Shown: piece by piece, positions 42,503-49,999 of the stretch
Layout: each line of letters starts with the position of its first letter
Position numbering within the stretch: position 1 is the stretch's first letter
Assembly (NCBI GenBank): GCA_017480115.1
Contig: JAFVBH010000033.1
Location: 1-64,000, forward strand
Origin: Clostridia bacterium
GTDB taxonomy: Bacteria; Bacillota; Clostridia; Oscillospirales; Acutalibacteraceae
DNA length: 64,000 bases
Reading direction: 5' to 3'
Program-made: the position numbers and the translations under genes
Notes under the pieces: model-generated
What the model saw: the letters and a program-made list of their open reading frames with translations, nothing else
Told to the model about the DNA's origin: nothing
The model's database searches: none

Positions 42503-43714
42503 ATGAAACCCGTAAATCTTTACTATAGGGCATATCAGAAGGTCATGTATGTTGCCGTGTATGCCCTGCCGTGGAATTTTCCGGAAATCGTCAAGGGCGC
42601 CGGTTCTGTCAAGAAGATTCCGAAAATCCTGCAAAAAAAAGGCATTAACAATGTCATGATCGTCACTGATAAAGGGCTGACAGGTCTCGGTCTGCTCAAC
42701 GGTCTTTACGCGAGTTTGGAAGACGCCGGCATTGCCTACTCCGTATTTGACGGCGTACAGCCCAACCCCACCACGTATAATGTGGAGGAAGCAAGAGAGC
42801 TCTATATTGAAAACGGCTGTCAGGGCGTAATCGCGTTCGGCGGCGGCTCCCCCATGGATTGCGCGAAGATCATGGCTGCCCGTTTGGTAAAGCCCCATCA
42901 GAGCGTACAGCAGATGGCAGGGCTGCTCAAGATTCGCAAAAAACTGCCCACTTTTATCGCGGTCCCTACCACTGCGGGTACCGGTTCCGAAACCACCCTC
43001 GCCGCAGTAATCTCCGATCCTGATACGCACACAAAGTTCCCCATCAACGATACTTCGTTGCTGCCCGATTATGCGGTTCTTGACCCTGAACTGACCATCG
43101 GTCTGCCGCCGCACATTACCTCCACCACGGGTATGGACGCACTGACCCATGCGGTCGAAGCGTATATTGGCAAGAGCAATACCAAGGATACCGCTGAAAA
43201 AGCATTGGAAGCAACCAAGCTGATTTTCCGCTATCTTGAAAAAGCATACGCCAACGGTAAAGACCTTATGGCACGTGAAAAGATGCTGGTCGCGTCTCAC
43301 TACGCAGGTATTGCGTTTACCAGAGCCTATGTCGGTTATGTTCACGCCATTGCGCATGCGCTGGGCGGGCTTTACGGAATCCCCCACGGTCTTGCAAACG
43401 CCGTAATTCTTCCCCACGTACTGGATTATTATGGCGAAACTGCGTATGACAGACTTGCAGATCTTGCGGACGCCGCCGACCTTACGCCGGAAGACAAGTC
43501 CGCAAGGGGAAAAGCATTGGCGTTTGTTGCCGCGATCCGACAGATGAACGCGGATATGAATATCCCCACCGGATTTACCCAGATCAAGGAAGAGGACATC
43601 GACTTTATCGTCGAAAGAGCGCTCCACGAGGGCAACCCGCTCTATCCCGTCCCGAAGATCATGGATAAGAAGGACTGTGAAGCGGTTGTCAGAGGTTTGA
43701 TTCTGAAAGACTGA
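42503..43714 (+). CDS. Iron-containing alcohol dehydrogenase
   Basis: A 403-residue group III Fe-dependent dehydrogenase. The NAD(P)-binding part has GVIAFGGGSPMDCAK and FIAVPTTAGTGSETT. The metal-binding part has TGMDALTHAVEAYI and HAIAHALGGLYGIPHG, with the Asp and three His ligands. Members reduce aldehydes or oxidise 1,3-propanediol, butanol or lactaldehyde; this substrate is not clear. It is monocistronic with a strong ribosome-binding site and its own terminator, as expected for a fermentation enzyme. In a fucose user, lactaldehyde reduction would fit but is inference. Confidence 0.92.
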   Translation: MKPVNLYYRAYQKVMYVAVYALPWNFPEIVKGAGSVKKIPKILQKKGINNVMIVTDKGLTGLGLLNGLYASLEDAGIAYSVFDGVQPNPTTYNVEEARELYIENGCQGVIAFGGGSPMDCAKIMAARLVKPHQSVQQMAGLLKIRKKLPTFIAVPTTAGTGSETTLAAVISDPDTHTKFPINDTSLLPDYAVLDPELTIGLPPHITSTTGMDALTHAVEAYIGKSNTKDTAEKALEATKLIFRYLEKAYANGKDLMAREKMLVASHYAGIAFTRAYVGYVHAIAHALGGLYGIPHGLANAVILPHVLDYYGETAYDRLADLADAADLTPEDKSARGKALAFVAAIRQMNADMNIPTGFTQIKEEDIDFIVERALHEGNPLYPVPKIMDKKDCEAVVRGLILKD

Positions 43715-43725
43715 TTTTAAGCATT

Positions 43726-43760
43726 ATAAGCGTATCCGATACGGGTACGCTTATTTTTTG
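43726..43760 (+). terminator. Intrinsic terminator of the Fe-ADH gene
   Basis: ATAAGCGTA (43726-43734) and TACGCTTAT (43746-43754) pair perfectly; TTTTT follows. Confidence 0.88.
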
Positions 43761-43767
43761 TCGGATA

Positions 43768-43796
43768 TTGACAGAATAGACAAAATATCGTAAAAT
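43768..43796 (+). promoter_or_regulatory. Promoter of the Phd/YefM gene
   Basis: TTGACA (43768-43773) and TAAAAT (43791-43796) are 17 bases apart, about 30 bases before the start codon. Confidence 0.7.
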
Positions 43797-43825
43797 AAAC
43801 CGAGCAATACAAAGGAATGATATTG

Positions 43826-44080
43826 ATGATCGCCGTAAACTATTCAACGCTGAGAGAAAATTTAAAAACCTATTGCGATAAGGTTACAGATGCGGGCGAG
43901 ACTGTCGTGGTCACGCGCAAGGACGAAAAAAACGTCGTCATCATCAGTCTTGAAGAATGGAACACCTTACAGAAGATGGCAAAGAAAGTGGAATATTTCC
44001 AACTTATCGATCCGTCAGACACGGGAATAGACCCCGACCGTGTACTATCGAAAATTATGGACGAATTAAAGTCGATTTGA
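43826..44080 (+). CDS. Phd/YefM-type antitoxin, without a partner toxin
   Basis: An 84-residue Phd/YefM-fold protein: MIAVNYSTLRENLKTYCDKV, ETVVVTRKDEKNVVIISLEEW and a C-terminal helix with YFQLIDPSD. The fold binds DNA as a dimer, and its C-terminal tail usually blocks a YoeB/RelE or Doc toxin. No toxin follows: the 146 bases before the tRNA contain only short frames without similarity. The ATG at 43826 is used, since the ATG at 43817 sits on the ribosome-binding site. It may be a solitary regulator or the remains of a pair. Confidence 0.85.
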   Translation: MIAVNYSTLRENLKTYCDKVTDAGETVVVTRKDEKNVVIISLEEWNTLQKMAKKVEYFQLIDPSDTGIDPDRVLSKIMDELKSI

Positions 44081-44140
44081 TAAACCCCCGTCTCACGGAT
44101 AAAAATAGCCGCAGAAGCAGAAATTATTTTATGAAAATAC

Positions 44141-44169
44141 TTGATTTTTGCATTCGTATTGTGTATAAT
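44141..44169 (+). promoter_or_regulatory. Promoter of tRNA-Ser
   Basis: TTGATT (44141-44146) and TATAAT (44164-44169) are 17 bases apart. Transcription would begin near 44176, about 50 bases before the tRNA. Confidence 0.75.
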
Positions 44170-44226
44170 ATCTAAGTCGTTCAGATGATAGATAAAACGA
44201 TCATTAAGGAACGATATCTAAACTAT

Positions 44227-44319
44227 GGAGAGTTGTCCGAGCTGGTCGAAGGAGCACGATTGGAAATCGTGTAAACCGTCAAAGCGGTTTCGTGGGTTCG
44301 AATCCCATGCTCTCCGCCA
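44227..44319 (+). tRNA. tRNA-Ser (anticodon GGA)
   Basis: A complete class II tRNA of 93 bases. The acceptor GGAGAGT pairs with GCTCTCC (one G-T pair), then G as discriminator and an encoded CCA at 44317-44319. The anticodon loop TTGGAAA lies between CACGA and TCGTG, with the anticodon at 44262-44264. The long variable arm (AAACCG/CGGTTT) is typical of serine. The T-arm has GGTTCGAATCC. It reads UCC and UCU. Confidence 0.98.
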
Positions 44320-44320
44320 A

Positions 44321-44359
44321 AAAGCCCTGTATCATTGAGATATAGGGTTTTATTTTTTT
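44321..44359 (+). terminator. Intrinsic terminator of tRNA-Ser
   Basis: AAAGCCCTGTATC (44321-44333) pairs with GATATAGGGTTT (44339-44350) with two G-T pairs, and TATTTTTTT follows. Confidence 0.85.
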
Positions 44360-44417
44360 AAAATAAAAAAATTAATTCTTTTGTTATCAGTTTCGACACT
44401 TTTGCACGTTATATTGA

Positions 44418-44458
44418 TTGCCTCAAATATTTTGTTATAGTATAATGACAAAATATTT
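44418..44458 (+). promoter_or_regulatory. Promoter with an 11-bp inverted repeat round the -10
   Basis: TTGCCT (44418-44423) and TATAAT (44441-44446) are 17 bases apart. AAATATTTTGT (44425-44435) and ACAAAATATTT (44448-44458) are exact complements that flank the -10, separated by 12 bases. This is the layout of a repressor site. Confidence 0.65.
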
Positions 44459-44475
44459 ATAAGAGGATTTATCAT

Positions 44476-44856
44476 ATGAGCAAAAAAACGCATGACGATA
44501 AAAGCGGTTTGCACGCACTGAAGAACAATTTTCAGCAATATGCCTTATCCGGCGGTATCATTCTACTAGTTTTGATTTTTATTGGGTCAATTATCCTATC
44601 AAAAAATGACAGTACACCCGTTCCCACGTCCGTACCATCGACAAATATTGCGTCGGTACCCGACGTTTTGCCCCTATCAACCGATGACAACACAATTGAA
44701 CTGGCTTATGTTTTGAATACACATACAAAAAAATTTCATTCTCCGAACTGCGGAGAAGTAAAAAAAATCAAAGAAAGCAACCGCTGTGATATTACCGCGA
44801 CCAAAGAAAATATTTTAGACAGCGGTTACGCCCCTTGCGGTAAATGCAATCCATAA
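44476..44856 (+). CDS. Single-pass membrane protein with a CxxC-type Ada-like C-terminal domain
   Basis: A 126-residue protein. Residues 24-43 form one membrane span after a basic cytoplasmic start. A Ser/Thr/Pro-rich linker leads to a C-terminal module: AYVLNTHTKKFHSPNCGEVKKI and GYAPCGKCNP. This module, often found at the end of secreted nucleases and of some ComEC-like proteins, has three Cys and one His and resembles the zinc-binding Ada domain. It may bind metal or DNA outside the cell. The regulator site over its promoter suggests control by a nearby or unlinked repressor. Confidence 0.8.
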   Translation: MSKKTHDDKSGLHALKNNFQQYALSGGIILLVLIFIGSIILSKNDSTPVPTSVPSTNIASVPDVLPLSTDDNTIELAYVLNTHTKKFHSPNCGEVKKIKESNRCDITATKENILDSGYAPCGKCNP

Positions 44857-44863
44857 TCCACGA

Positions 44864-44891
44864 AAAGAGGCAGTTGCACATGACAACTGCC
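44864..44891 (-). terminator. Hairpin terminator after the 74-residue protein gene
   Basis: GGCAGTTG (44869-44876) and CAACTGCC (44884-44891) form an eight-pair stem. On the minus strand TCTTTTCG follows, a modest T-run. On the plus strand there is none. Confidence 0.5.
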
Positions 44892-44917
44892 CCGCAAACA
44901 TTATCAACGGTCCGAAA

Positions 44918-45142
44918 TTATATCTGACGCTCTTTTCCCGCCGTATTTACAGCAACGTCTTTTTCTTGACCGCTTGTGCAAATTGATTCCTTATAAAAGC
45001 GCAAAAGCAGCTTTGTCATGAAATCGGCGTCATTTTTCAACACATCGTCCATCAGCGGCGACGCAACAACGGCGGCATACCGCGTCTGCGCAGCTAACAA
45101 CGCCTGCGTATGCATCGCTAAATCCTTATCGGAACGCGTCAT
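44918..45142 (-). CDS. 74-residue protein of unknown function
   Basis: A small, mainly helical soluble protein: MTRSDKDLAMHTQALLAAQT, then a stretch with PLMDDVLKNDADFMTKLLLRF. The C-terminal part is charged and possibly disordered. No family is recognised. GAGGGAG stands eight bases before the ATG, which supports coding. It lies alone between the small membrane-protein gene and the ABC operon. Confidence 0.6.
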   Translation of the reverse strand: MTRSDKDLAMHTQALLAAQTRYAAVVASPLMDDVLKNDADFMTKLLLRFYKESICTSGQEKDVAVNTAGKERQI

Positions 45143-45223
45143 ACTGTCTCCCTCATTTCTGACCGAATCATGATTTGATCTAAATGCATTATACCGTAAA
45201 CAGCCGAGGATTGCAAGGCAGGA

Positions 45224-45877
45224 TCAACGAATATCCGTATTTCCAAAACGTTTTTGCGCCAGTTTGACCGAGACAATTGTAAAAACACAATACAAGCCAA
45301 GGCATATCAACGCAAACAGCAGTTTTACGCCGAGATACTGCGGATCGGGAGTATCCAAAATATCCCGCGCAAACGGCACGGCATAGGTACACGCAAGCTC
45401 CGCAAATATCAGCAGGAAAACAACGGCGCCGGCTTTCAGGAAATTAACACCGACCTTATCCGTATCCCGAAACAGCCCGACAAAATAGACAAGATGGAAC
45501 ACGCCGTAAATCAAAAATCCCTCGGCAAGCAAAACGATGTTCGCCTCCATGCCCGCCGCATTGGGCACAGAAATCAGATGCCGATGCAGAACAAACAGCG
45601 GCAAGGCAATCAGCATTTGCAGCAGCTCGGCGATGACGGCAAACAGTATCTGCGCCGTGACAATCTGCTCTTTTTTGACGGGCAGCATGCAGGTAAACAG
45701 AACGTCATGATTTTCCCTGCGGGTCAGCCCCGTAAAAAAGATTCCGAGCGTAAGATAAAAATACATGATCGCGTAAGGATAATTCGGCGCCAAAAGAAGC
45801 GCTGAAAGCAAGAGCGAGGCCGGCAGCATCGGGTGCATGCAAAGCCGAAGCTCCTTTTTTAAAAGTTTTCCGATCAT
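45224..45877 (-). CDS. ABC-2-type membrane protein
   Basis: A 217-residue permease with six hydrophobic segments (about residues 14-30, 34-50, 73-95, 115-135, 148-170, 180-205). There is no binding-protein gene, as usual for ABC-2 exporters. It works with the ATPase encoded just upstream, with which it shares a TGATG overlap. AAGGAG lies in the end of the ATPase gene. Transported substrate is unknown; lipid or peptide stress efflux is common in this family. Confidence 0.85.
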   Translation of the reverse strand: MIGKLLKKELRLCMHPMLPASLLLSALLLAPNYPYAIMYFYLTLGIFFTGLTRRENHDVLFTCMLPVKKEQIVTAQILFAVIAELLQMLIALPLFVLHRHLISVPNAAGMEANIVLLAEGFLIYGVFHLVYFVGLFRDTDKVGVNFLKAGAVVFLLIFAELACTYAVPFARDILDTPDPQYLGVKLLFALICLGLYCVFTIVSVKLAQKRFGNTDIR

Positions 45878-46716
45878 CACGCGCGCTCCTTTTCAATATG
45901 CACCATAATATCCTCAGCGCCCGCACAAACGGAGGGCATACCGAAATCTGCCGCGTCGGCAGCCTTTATCAGCGCAGAATATCCGTCCTTCAAACGAAGC
46001 TCGCCGATGATCTTTTTCCGCTGCGGCTCGGTCAGCGTTTGATATTGCACCAACCGATATGCATCGGTAAAGCCCTGCAGCGTATCGTCCGCAAGGATCC
46101 TGCCGTTTTTAATATAGAGGATCCGATCGGCGATCCGATCAAGATCAGAGATGATGTGGGTGGAAAACAGCACCGCTTTGCCTTGCCCGGCAAGATCGAG
46201 CAAAATCTCCGCCAGTTCCTCTCTCGAAACCGGATCCAGCCCGCCGGTCGGTTCGTCGAGGATCAGCAGCTCCGCGTTGTGGGAAAGCGCCAACGCCAGC
46301 GCGAATTTGATTTTCATACCGTTGGAAAGCTTCTCAAAGACTTGATTCCCATCCAGCGCAAACGCCTGCATATAACGCCGATACAGCGTATCGTTCCATT
46401 CGCCGTAAAACGTCTTGACGACGTCCGTGATCCTGTGCAGTTTTTGCTTTGCGTAAAAAGACACACCGGCGCTGACAAAGCCGACGCGTTGTTTGAACAC
46501 AGCTTCCCTGCCGCGGATATTCTCGCCGCGATACAGAATATTCCCCGCATCGGGCTGCACAAGCGACAGGAGCGCATACAGGGTCGTGGATTTGCCCGCG
46601 CCGTTTCTGCCGACAAAACCGGTAATTGTCCCCGCCCGCAGGGTAAACGATACCCCTTCCAATCGAAACGAGGGATAAAATTTGCAAAGATTTTCTACCT
46701 CCAGAATAACGCTCAT
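45877..46716 (-). CDS. ABC transporter ATP-binding protein
   Basis: A 279-residue ABC ATPase of the drug/lipid export type. Walker A is GRNGAGKST near residue 36, the signature is the degenerate KLSNGMKIKFALA, Walker B is ELLILDEPTGGLDP, and the H-loop is FSTHIISDLDRI. The signature has LSNG in place of LSGG, which is frequent in this subfamily. It follows the XRE-AbrB regulator with a four-base overlap and is in one operon with the permease. Confidence 0.93.
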   Translation of the reverse strand: MSVILEVENLCKFYPSFRLEGVSFTLRAGTITGFVGRNGAGKSTTLYALLSLVQPDAGNILYRGENIRGREAVFKQRVGFVSAGVSFYAKQKLHRITDVVKTFYGEWNDTLYRRYMQAFALDGNQVFEKLSNGMKIKFALALALSHNAELLILDEPTGGLDPVSREELAEILLDLAGQGKAVLFSTHIISDLDRIADRILYIKNGRILADDTLQGFTDAYRLVQYQTLTEPQRKKIIGELRLKDGYSALIKAADAADFGMPSVCAGAEDIMVHIEKERA

Positions 46717-47141
46717 GACAAAACCGCTCCATGTTCATTTCGCATTTGTTCGGCGACCGCCAGAAAAAAATCCGCGTGCATAAGCGCAAGCCCCCGTTCA
46801 ACATCGCCCAGCACGATCAAATCGTCCCCCGGCTTGATATTAAACACGCGCCTTGCCTTCACGGGAATAACGATCTGCCCTTTTTCCCCGACGCAGACAG
46901 TGCCGAATACATATTTTCCTTTCGGCGGGAGCGCGCCGTTTTCTTGTGATTTCATGTTTACAAGATCATCAAGCGTCACGTCAAATATTTCCGCCATATC
47001 CGCGCAGCGCTGAATATCCGGGATACTTTCGCCAGACTCCCATTTTGCGACAGTCTGCCGTGAAACTCCCAGCCGTTCCGCCAGCGATTCCTGCGAAAAT
47101 CCTAACTTTTTTCTAAAGAAAACAATATTCTTATGAATCAT
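46713..47141 (-). CDS. XRE-family HTH regulator fused to an AbrB/SpoVT domain
   Basis: A 142-residue regulator. The N-terminal Cro/CI-type helix-turn-helix is KLGFSQESLAERLGVSRQTV and AKWESGESIPDI. The C-terminal half is a swapped-hairpin AbrB domain (GTVCVGEKGQIVIPVKARRV, PGDDLIVLGDVERGLAL). Two DNA-binding domains in one chain may give a dimer that spans two operator parts. It is the first gene of the ABC operon and probably represses it. The promoter is TTGCCG-17-TACAAT. Confidence 0.9.
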   Translation of the reverse strand: MIHKNIVFFRKKLGFSQESLAERLGVSRQTVAKWESGESIPDIQRCADMAEIFDVTLDDLVNMKSQENGALPPKGKYVFGTVCVGEKGQIVIPVKARRVFNIKPGDDLIVLGDVERGLALMHADFFLAVAEQMRNEHGAVLS

Positions 47142-47164
47142 ACTTTACCCACCTTTCTTAAATT

Positions 47165-47193
47165 ATTGTATCAAACCGGCAGCAAGACGGCAA
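47165..47193 (-). promoter_or_regulatory. Promoter of the XRE-AbrB/ABC operon
   Basis: On the minus strand TTGCCG (complement of 47188-47193) and TACAAT (complement of 47165-47170) are 17 bases apart, with TGA before the -10. Confidence 0.6.
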
Positions 47194-47233
47194 GCAAGCA
47201 GAGTTTACATTTTCAGCAAAAATATGTTTAAAA

Positions 47234-47266
47234 AAATAGCAAAACACCTCCCGAAAACGAGAGGTG
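47234..47266 (-). terminator. Intrinsic terminator of the NhaC gene
   Basis: CACCTCCCG and CGAGAGGTG (47245-47266) form a stem with one mismatch and a four-base loop. On the minus strand TTTTGCTATTTTTTT follows. Confidence 0.82.
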
Positions 47267-47302
47267 CTGCACAACCGAGATGCATATTAAGTATCAATGG
47301 AC

Positions 47303-48985
47303 TTACGGTTTCTCGGCAGACTGCATTGCCGCGGGCAGGCGTTTGCCGCTTGGCGCTTTCTTGATTACCAACATTGTCACATATAAGACCGCAAGGGTAA
47401 TCGGCGTCGCAAGCATGGCGATGGAGCTGTCGGTAAAGTAGCCGATCACACCGGCGATCAAATATCCCACCGCGGACACTGCTGCGGCAGTCAGCGCATA
47501 GGGCAGTTGGGTGGACACATGATTGATATGGTCGGAGTGCGCACCGGCGGACGCCATGATCGTGGTATCGGAGATCGGAGAGCAGTGGTCCCCGCAGACC
47601 GCGCCCGCAAGACATGCAGCAATCGAGATGGGCAGCATTTCCTGCGCGGCGCCGAACACGCTGCACACAATGGGAATCAGAATGGTAAAGGTTCCCCAAC
47701 TGGTTCCGGTAGAAAACGCAAGGAACACGGAGATCACAAAAATAATCGCGGGCAGGAACATTTGTAAAGACGCAGCGGAAGCGCCGACAACATCATGAAT
47801 AAAGTCCGCCGCGCCTAGAAGTCCGGTCATGCCGGAAAGATTCCACGACATGATCAAAATAATCATGGGCGCGCACATGGAGCGGAAGCCCGCCGGCAAA
47901 CTGGCGGCAAATTCCTTAAAAGACATAACGCCGCGGGACATATACAACACAAATGTCACCAAAAGGGTAATCAGACTGCCGTATACAAGTCCTTTCGCGG
48001 AATCCGCATCGGCGAAAGCATCAATAAAGCTGACACCGGAGAAAAAACCTCCGGTATAGACCATGCCGATAATACAGCTGACGATCAGCGTAATGACCGG
48101 GATCACCAGGTTGGACACCCTGGCATTGGGATTCTCATCAACCACGTCATTTTCATCATAAGGACGCTCGCCGGTGGTAAACAGATCGCCGTTCGCCGCA
48201 TTCTGTTCATGCAGGCGCATCGGGCCGTAATCCACTTTCATGACGGTGATCAATATCAGCATCAGCAGCGTTACCAGCGCGTACATATTATACGGAATTG
48301 TTTTGATAAACATCTGAAAACCGTTGATATGCATGGATTCCGGCACCGCAAAGGTCACTGCCGCCGCCCAACTGGAGATCGGGGCGATAATGCAAACCGG
48401 CGCAGCAGTCGCGTCCAAGATATATGCCAGCTTTGCACGGGAGACGTTGTGGCGGTCGGTGATCGGCCGCATCACGGAACCGACCGTCATGCAGTTGAAC
48501 CCGTCGTCCACAAAGATCATGATTCCCATCAGCACCGTGGCAAGCTGCGCGCCGACACGGGTCTTAATATGTCTTGAGGCAAATTTACCAAACGCCGCCG
48601 CGCTGCCGGATTTATTCATCAGCACCACCAGCGCGCCGAGAATCGTAACGAACACCAAAATGCCCGCATGAGAAAGATCCGTCAAATTTACAACAAAGCC
48701 GCCGTCCGCATGATACATCATGGTATTGAGCGCCAGCTCCAGATTCCCGTTGGAATACAGCATTGCGCCCACAACAATTCCCACAAACAACGAGCTGTAG
48801 ACTTCTTTTGTTATCAAAGCCAGCACAATCGCCACCACAGGCGGCAGCAACGCAAAGACCGTGGAATAAATACCGGGTATGTAATCCTCCCCCACGACGC
48901 CGGGCGTCCGTGCGGTCACAAAGGCAAACACAAGCAGTACCGCCGCAAGCAGCGGTAAAAAATATCGAAACTTCACCTTTTTCAC
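47303..48985 (-). CDS. NhaC-family Na+/H+ antiporter
   Basis: A 560-residue transporter with about twelve membrane segments. GIMIFVDDGFNCMTVGSVMRPI and FSTGTSWGTFTILIPI, with CGDHCSPISDTTIMASAGA, are typical motifs of the NhaC family, which exchanges Na+ for protons and, in some members, malate for lactate. The GTG start follows GGGGAG. The promoter spacer carries an inverted repeat. It lies just downstream of the OhrR-like gene on the same strand, but has its own promoter. Confidence 0.92.
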   Translation of the reverse strand: MKKVKFRYFLPLLAAVLLVFAFVTARTPGVVGEDYIPGIYSTVFALLPPVVAIVLALITKEVYSSLFVGIVVGAMLYSNGNLELALNTMMYHADGGFVVNLTDLSHAGILVFVTILGALVVLMNKSGSAAAFGKFASRHIKTRVGAQLATVLMGIMIFVDDGFNCMTVGSVMRPITDRHNVSRAKLAYILDATAAPVCIIAPISSWAAAVTFAVPESMHINGFQMFIKTIPYNMYALVTLLMLILITVMKVDYGPMRLHEQNAANGDLFTTGERPYDENDVVDENPNARVSNLVIPVITLIVSCIIGMVYTGGFFSGVSFIDAFADADSAKGLVYGSLITLLVTFVLYMSRGVMSFKEFAASLPAGFRSMCAPMIILIMSWNLSGMTGLLGAADFIHDVVGASAASLQMFLPAIIFVISVFLAFSTGTSWGTFTILIPIVCSVFGAAQEMLPISIAACLAGAVCGDHCSPISDTTIMASAGAHSDHINHVSTQLPYALTAAAVSAVGYLIAGVIGYFTDSSIAMLATPITLAVLYVTMLVIKKAPSGKRLPAAMQSAEKP

Positions 48986-49026
48986 AGGCAGCTCCCCTTT
49001 CCCGGGATATAGATTTAACAGGGATT

Positions 49027-49063
49027 ATTATCGGCCTTACTTGACTTTCCCACAAGTAAAGCC
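49027..49063 (-). promoter_or_regulatory. Promoter of NhaC with an inverted repeat in the spacer
   Basis: On the minus strand TTGTGG (complement of 49050-49055) and GATAAT (complement of 49027-49032) are 17 bases apart. GGCCTTACTTG (49033-49043) and CAAGTAAAGCC (49053-49063) form an 11-bp inverted repeat with one mismatch that fills the spacer and -35. It could be an operator or an RNA stem that ends the upstream transcript. Confidence 0.5.
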
Positions 49064-49082
49064 GTTTGTTTTTTGTTTGTTT

Positions 49083-49532
49083 TTATTGATCAGCCGCGTT
49101 GAAATTTCCCAGCACCTTGTAAAGCAACCGGTAGAGTTGGATCGCTTCCTCCGGCTCAAGCTTCACACACTCCCCCATACGCTGCGGCACGGTGAGCGCC
49201 TGCTCGCGCAGCGCCATGCCCGCGTCGGTGATCTCCTCCAGCAGATTGCGCTCGTCCCGTTCGGAGCGGTGACGGGTGATGTACCCTTTGCTTTCCAGTT
49301 TTTTCAAAAGGGGCGTCAACGTGCCCGAATCCAAATAGAGACACGCGCCCAGCTCCTTGACGTTGACCCGCCGCCGATCCCACATGACCATCATCGCGAT
49401 ATACTGGGTATAGGTAAGATCCAATTCGTCCAGCATGGGTTTATAGCGGCGTATAATCTCCTTGGAGCATGCATACAGCGGAAAGCACAGCTGATTTTCA
49501 ATTTTCAAACAATCGTATTTTGATTCACTCAT
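49083..49532 (-). CDS. OhrR-like MarR family redox regulator
   Basis: A 149-residue MarR protein. The N-terminal KIENQLCFPLYACSKEI has Cys16 in the place of the peroxide-sensing cysteine of OhrR. The winged helix is VKELGACLYLDSGTLTPLLKKLESKGYITRHRSERDERNLLEEIT, very close to OhrR. No ohrA is beside it; the partner gene is an FMN-binding protein, 15 bases upstream. The promoter of that pair contains an OhrR-type palindrome, so it probably represses its own operon until organic peroxides oxidise it. Confidence 0.9.
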   Translation of the reverse strand: MSESKYDCLKIENQLCFPLYACSKEIIRRYKPMLDELDLTYTQYIAMMVMWDRRRVNVKELGACLYLDSGTLTPLLKKLESKGYITRHRSERDERNLLEEITDAGMALREQALTVPQRMGECVKLEPEEAIQLYRLLYKVLGNFNAADQ

Positions 49533-49547
49533 ATAGTATCGCCCAAA

Positions 49548-49943
49548 TTAAAATTCAATCACAACAGGCGCTTCCGTAAAGGAGCAGATCGTTGCTGTCG
49601 CGTTTTTCAAATAATACACTATCGTATTATCATCGTCCGCGCTGTACATGGCTTTTAGGTCGGGATATGCGTCCAGCATGTGCGCTTTGGCTTCATAGCG
49701 GTCGTCAGCCACCGCCTGCGCTGTCACCCGGATCCATTTACCGTCGGGCGCCATCGCGCTGATCTCAATTTTCGGGTTCGCGACCATCTGTTTTGCAACA
49801 TCTTTGACCTTGCCGGTCTGGATATACAGCTTATTTTCAAACAAATCGACTGTACCGAACGGGCGGACACGCGGCTGATCGCCCTCCGCCGTGGCAAGAT
49901 AATAGACGCCTGCGGTCTTTAAAAAATCATAAACTCGTTGCAT
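49548..49943 (-). CDS. Pyridoxamine 5'-phosphate oxidase-like FMN-binding protein
   Basis: A 131-residue split-beta-barrel flavoprotein. YDFLKTAGVYYLATAEGDQPRVRPF and KLYIQTGKVKDVAKQM fit the family, as does the FMN-phosphate region. The C-terminal part with ATICSFTEAPVVIEF is usual for the small 'general stress' branch. Function may be reductase-like or F420/FMN-binding. It shares an operon with the OhrR-like regulator. Start: ATG 49943 has better spacing from AAAGG than ATG 49949. Confidence 0.85.
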   Translation of the reverse strand: MQRVYDFLKTAGVYYLATAEGDQPRVRPFGTVDLFENKLYIQTGKVKDVAKQMVANPKIEISAMAPDGKWIRVTAQAVADDRYEAKAHMLDAYPDLKAMYSADDDNTIVYYLKNATATICSFTEAPVVIEF

Positions 49944-49970
49944 AAACATCTGCCTTTCTTTTATATTGTA

Positions 49971-49999
49971 AATGTAGCACAATTGAATTGTGTTGTCAA
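49971..49999 (-). promoter_or_regulatory. Promoter with an OhrR-type operator
   Basis: On the minus strand TTGACA (complement of 49994-49999) and TACATT (complement of 49971-49976) are 17 bases apart. The spacer holds CACAATT-N-AATTGTG (49978-49992), a perfect palindrome. Its core is the CAATT-N-AATTG of the Bacillus subtilis ohrA operator. The -35 overlaps the trxB stop. Confidence 0.75.

Noticed and set aside
42485..43627. A 380-codon open frame antisense to the Fe-ADH gene
   Set aside because: It has no domain, no ribosome-binding site, and the sense strand codes a clear enzyme with all motifs. It is a by-product of codon bias.
44081..44226. A YoeB/RelE toxin after the Phd antitoxin
   Set aside because: Only short frames without the conserved toxin residues are present.
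44227..44475. tRNA-Ser as an integration site
   Set aside because: There is no integrase, no repeat of the tRNA end and no change to phage-like genes near it; the lone antitoxin is not enough.
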